A stretch of DNA of 6,147 bases, from NCBI GenBank assembly GCA_019232735.1, contig JAFANL010000214.1:1-6147 (forward strand). Direction: 5' to 3'. The stretch comes from Aquitalea sp. (lineage in GTDB: Bacteria > Pseudomonadota > Gammaproteobacteria > Burkholderiales > Chromobacteriaceae). The notes under the pieces are model-generated. The model ran no database searches. It had not been told where the DNA came from and was given only the letters and a program-made list of their open reading frames with translations. A program made the position numbers and the translations under genes. Below, one piece after another: positions 4,574 through 6,147 of the stretch. Every line of letters starts with the position of its first letter. Position 1 is the first letter of the stretch.

Positions 4574-6147
4574 ATGGACAAGATCCTCATTCTCGACTTC
4601 GGCTCTCAAGTTACCCAGTTGATTGCCCGCCGCGTACGCGAAGCTCACGTCTACTGTGAGCTTCATTCGTTTGACATGCCGATTGAAGAAATCCGTGCAT
4701 TCGGCCCCAAGGCCATCATTCTGTCCGGCGGTCCCAACTCGGTATACGAATCGGACTACCAGGCCGATCCGGCCCTGTTCGAACTGGGCATCCCGGTGCT
4801 GGGCATCTGCTACGGCATGCAGTTCATGGCGCAAAGCCTGGGCGGCAAGGTGGAAGCCGGAGACAAGCGTGAATTCGGCTACGCCCAGATTCAGGCCCGT
4901 CATCACTCCAAGCTGCTGGAAGGCCTGCAAGACCATATCGACGATGCCGGCAATGGCTTCCTTGATGTCTGGATGAGCCACGGTGACAAGGTGACCGCGC
5001 TGCCGGCCGGCTTCCACGTCATCGCCGAAACCCCGTCCTGCCCCATCGCCGCCATGGCCGATGAAGACCGCGGCTACTACGGCGTGCAGTTCCACCCGGA
5101 AGTGACCCATACCAAGCGCGGCACCGAAATGATCCATCGTTTCGTGCTGCACGTGGCTGCTTGCAAGCCTAGCTGGACCATGCCCAACTACATCGACGAA
5201 GCGGTAAAGAAAATCCGTGAACAAGTCGGTGATGAGGAAGTCATCCTCGGCCTGTCCGGCGGCGTGGACAGCTCGGTCGCTGCTGCACTGATTCACCGCG
5301 CCATCGGCCCGCAACTCACCTGCGTCTTCGTTGACCACGGCCTGTTGCGCCTGAACGAAGGCAAGATGGTGATGGAAATGTTTGCGCAGAACCTGGGCGT
5401 AAAGGTGATCCACGTGGACGCCACCGAACAGTTCATGGGCAAGCTGGCCGGCGAAACCGACCCGGAGAAGAAGCGCAAGATCATCGGCGGCGAATTCGTC
5501 GAAGTGTTCCAGGCCGAATCCAACAAGCTGACCAATGCCAAGTGGCTGGCCCAGGGCACCATCTACCCGGACGTGATCGAATCGGCTGGTGCCAAGACCA
5601 AGAAGGCCCACACCATCAAGAGCCACCACAATGTGGGCGGCCTGCCGGAAGACATGAACCTCAAGCTGCTGGAACCGCTGCGCGAGCTGTTCAAGGACGA
5701 AGTACGCCAGCTGGGCGTGGCCCTCGGCCTGCCGCACGACATGGTATACCGCCACCCCTTCCCGGGCCCGGGCCTGGGTGTGCGCATCCTGGGTGAAGTG
5801 AAAATGGAATACGCCGACCTGCTGCGCCAGGCCGATGCCATCTTCATCGAAGAACTGCGCAACACCGTGGACGAAAAAACCGGCAAGAACTGGTACGACC
5901 TCACCAGCCAGGCCTTTGCCGTATTCCTGCCGGTAAAATCGGTTGGCGTGATGGGCGATGGCCGCACCTACGACTACGTGGTCGCCCTGCGCGCCGTGGT
6001 CACCAGCGACTTCATGACCGCCCACTGGGCCGAACTGCCCTACTCCCTCCTGGGCCGCGCCTCCAACCGCATCATCAACGAAGTGCGCGGCATCAACCGC
6101 GTGGTTTACGATGTAAGCGGCAAACCGCCGGCAACGATTGAGTGGGA
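4574..6147 (+). CDS. guaA: GMP synthase (glutamine-hydrolysing), nearly complete
   Basis: GuaA makes GMP from XMP, ATP and glutamine in the cytosol, the last step of guanine nucleotide synthesis. The N-terminal class I glutamine amidotransferase domain (about residues 1-195) shows ILDFGSQ, GICYGMQ with nucleophile Cys79, and FHPEVTH with His174 and Glu176, a complete triad. The ATP pyrophosphatase domain follows with its P-loop SGGVDSS (228-234), FVDHGLLR and QGTIYPDVIES. The C-terminal XMP-binding and dimerisation domain includes HPFPGPGLGVR, SVGVMGDGRTYDYV and GKPPATIEW. There are 524 full codons plus the first two bases (GA) of one more. If that is the usual final Glu, the protein has 525 residues, the same as E. 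coli GuaA. Only the codon's last base and the stop lie outside the window. Compared with E. coli it has a shorter N-terminus and a small insertion (NTVDEKTGKNW). guaB is not next to it. No clear separate promoter is visible, so readthrough from smpB is possible. Confidence 0.98.
   Translation, partial: MDKILILDFGSQVTQLIARRVREAHVYCELHSFDMPIEEIRAFGPKAIILSGGPNSVYESDYQADPALFELGIPVLGICYGMQFMAQSLGGKVEAGDKREFGYAQIQARHHSKLLEGLQDHIDDAGNGFLDVWMSHGDKVTALPAGFHVIAETPSCPIAAMADEDRGYYGVQFHPEVTHTKRGTEMIHRFVLHVAACKPSWTMPNYIDEAVKKIREQVGDEEVILGLSGGVDSSVAAALIHRAIGPQLTCVFVDHGLLRLNEGKMVMEMFAQNLGVKVIHVDATEQFMGKLAGETDPEKKRKIIGGEFVEVFQAESNKLTNAKWLAQGTIYPDVIESAGAKTKKAHTIKSHHNVGGLPEDMNLKLLEPLRELFKDEVRQLGVALGLPHDMVYRHPFPGPGLGVRILGEVKMEYADLLRQADAIFIEELRNTVDEKTGKNWYDLTSQAFAVFLPVKSVGVMGDGRTYDYVVALRAVVTSDFMTAHWAELPYSLLGRASNRIINEVRGINRVVYDVSGKPPATIEW

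Noticed and set aside
4562..6025. 487-codon open frame on the - strand opposite guaA
   Set aside because: It is antisense to a gene with full catalytic motifs. Its product is a His/Val/Gly/Gln-rich string typical of the reverse complement of GC-biased codons, with no recognisable domain.

Overview
The window is a gene-dense stretch of a GC-rich proteobacterial chromosome. It holds eight protein genes and no gap longer than about 180 bases. Protein features suggest a betaproteobacterium, perhaps of the Neisseriales/Chromobacteriaceae type: eno next to ftsB, an enolase ending in PGRAAFYHLK, and a GuaA carrying a short insertion before the WYDLTSQAF segment. This placement rests on recalled family patterns, not on a search. 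I see no insertion sequence, phage gene, tRNA, rRNA or CRISPR array.

Left block (1-2733, + strand). The window opens inside enolase (eno), of which only the C-terminal 186 residues are present. After 8 bases comes ftsB, a small divisome membrane protein. After a further 75-base gap comes a 598-residue soluble diguanylate cyclase with a long helical N-terminal region of unknown role and an intact GGEEF catalytic domain with an RxxD inhibitory site. This block ends at a strong, apparently bidirectional hairpin terminator (2756-2781), shared with the convergent genes to its right.

Middle block (2781-3522, - strand). ratA (START/COQ10-like) and rnfH (ubiquitin-like fold) form a two-gene operon with an 8-base overlap. 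It is read leftwards from a candidate promoter at 3561-3589.

Right block (3634-6147, + strand). smpB, the tmRNA partner in ribosome rescue, is divergent from ratA and has a good candidate promoter (3634-3661). It overlaps by 4 bases a 118-residue four-helix membrane protein that I cannot assign a function. guaA (GMP synthetase) follows after 65 bases and fills the rest of the window. It lacks only the last base of what is probably its final codon, plus the stop codon.

The genes are mainly housekeeping: glycolysis, cell division, ribosome rescue and purine synthesis. The divergent ratA-rnfH / smpB arrangement is a known conserved neighbourhood in proteobacteria. The least understood parts are the N-terminal region of the diguanylate cyclase and the small membrane protein coupled to smpB. 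I found no convincing undescribed multi-gene system here.
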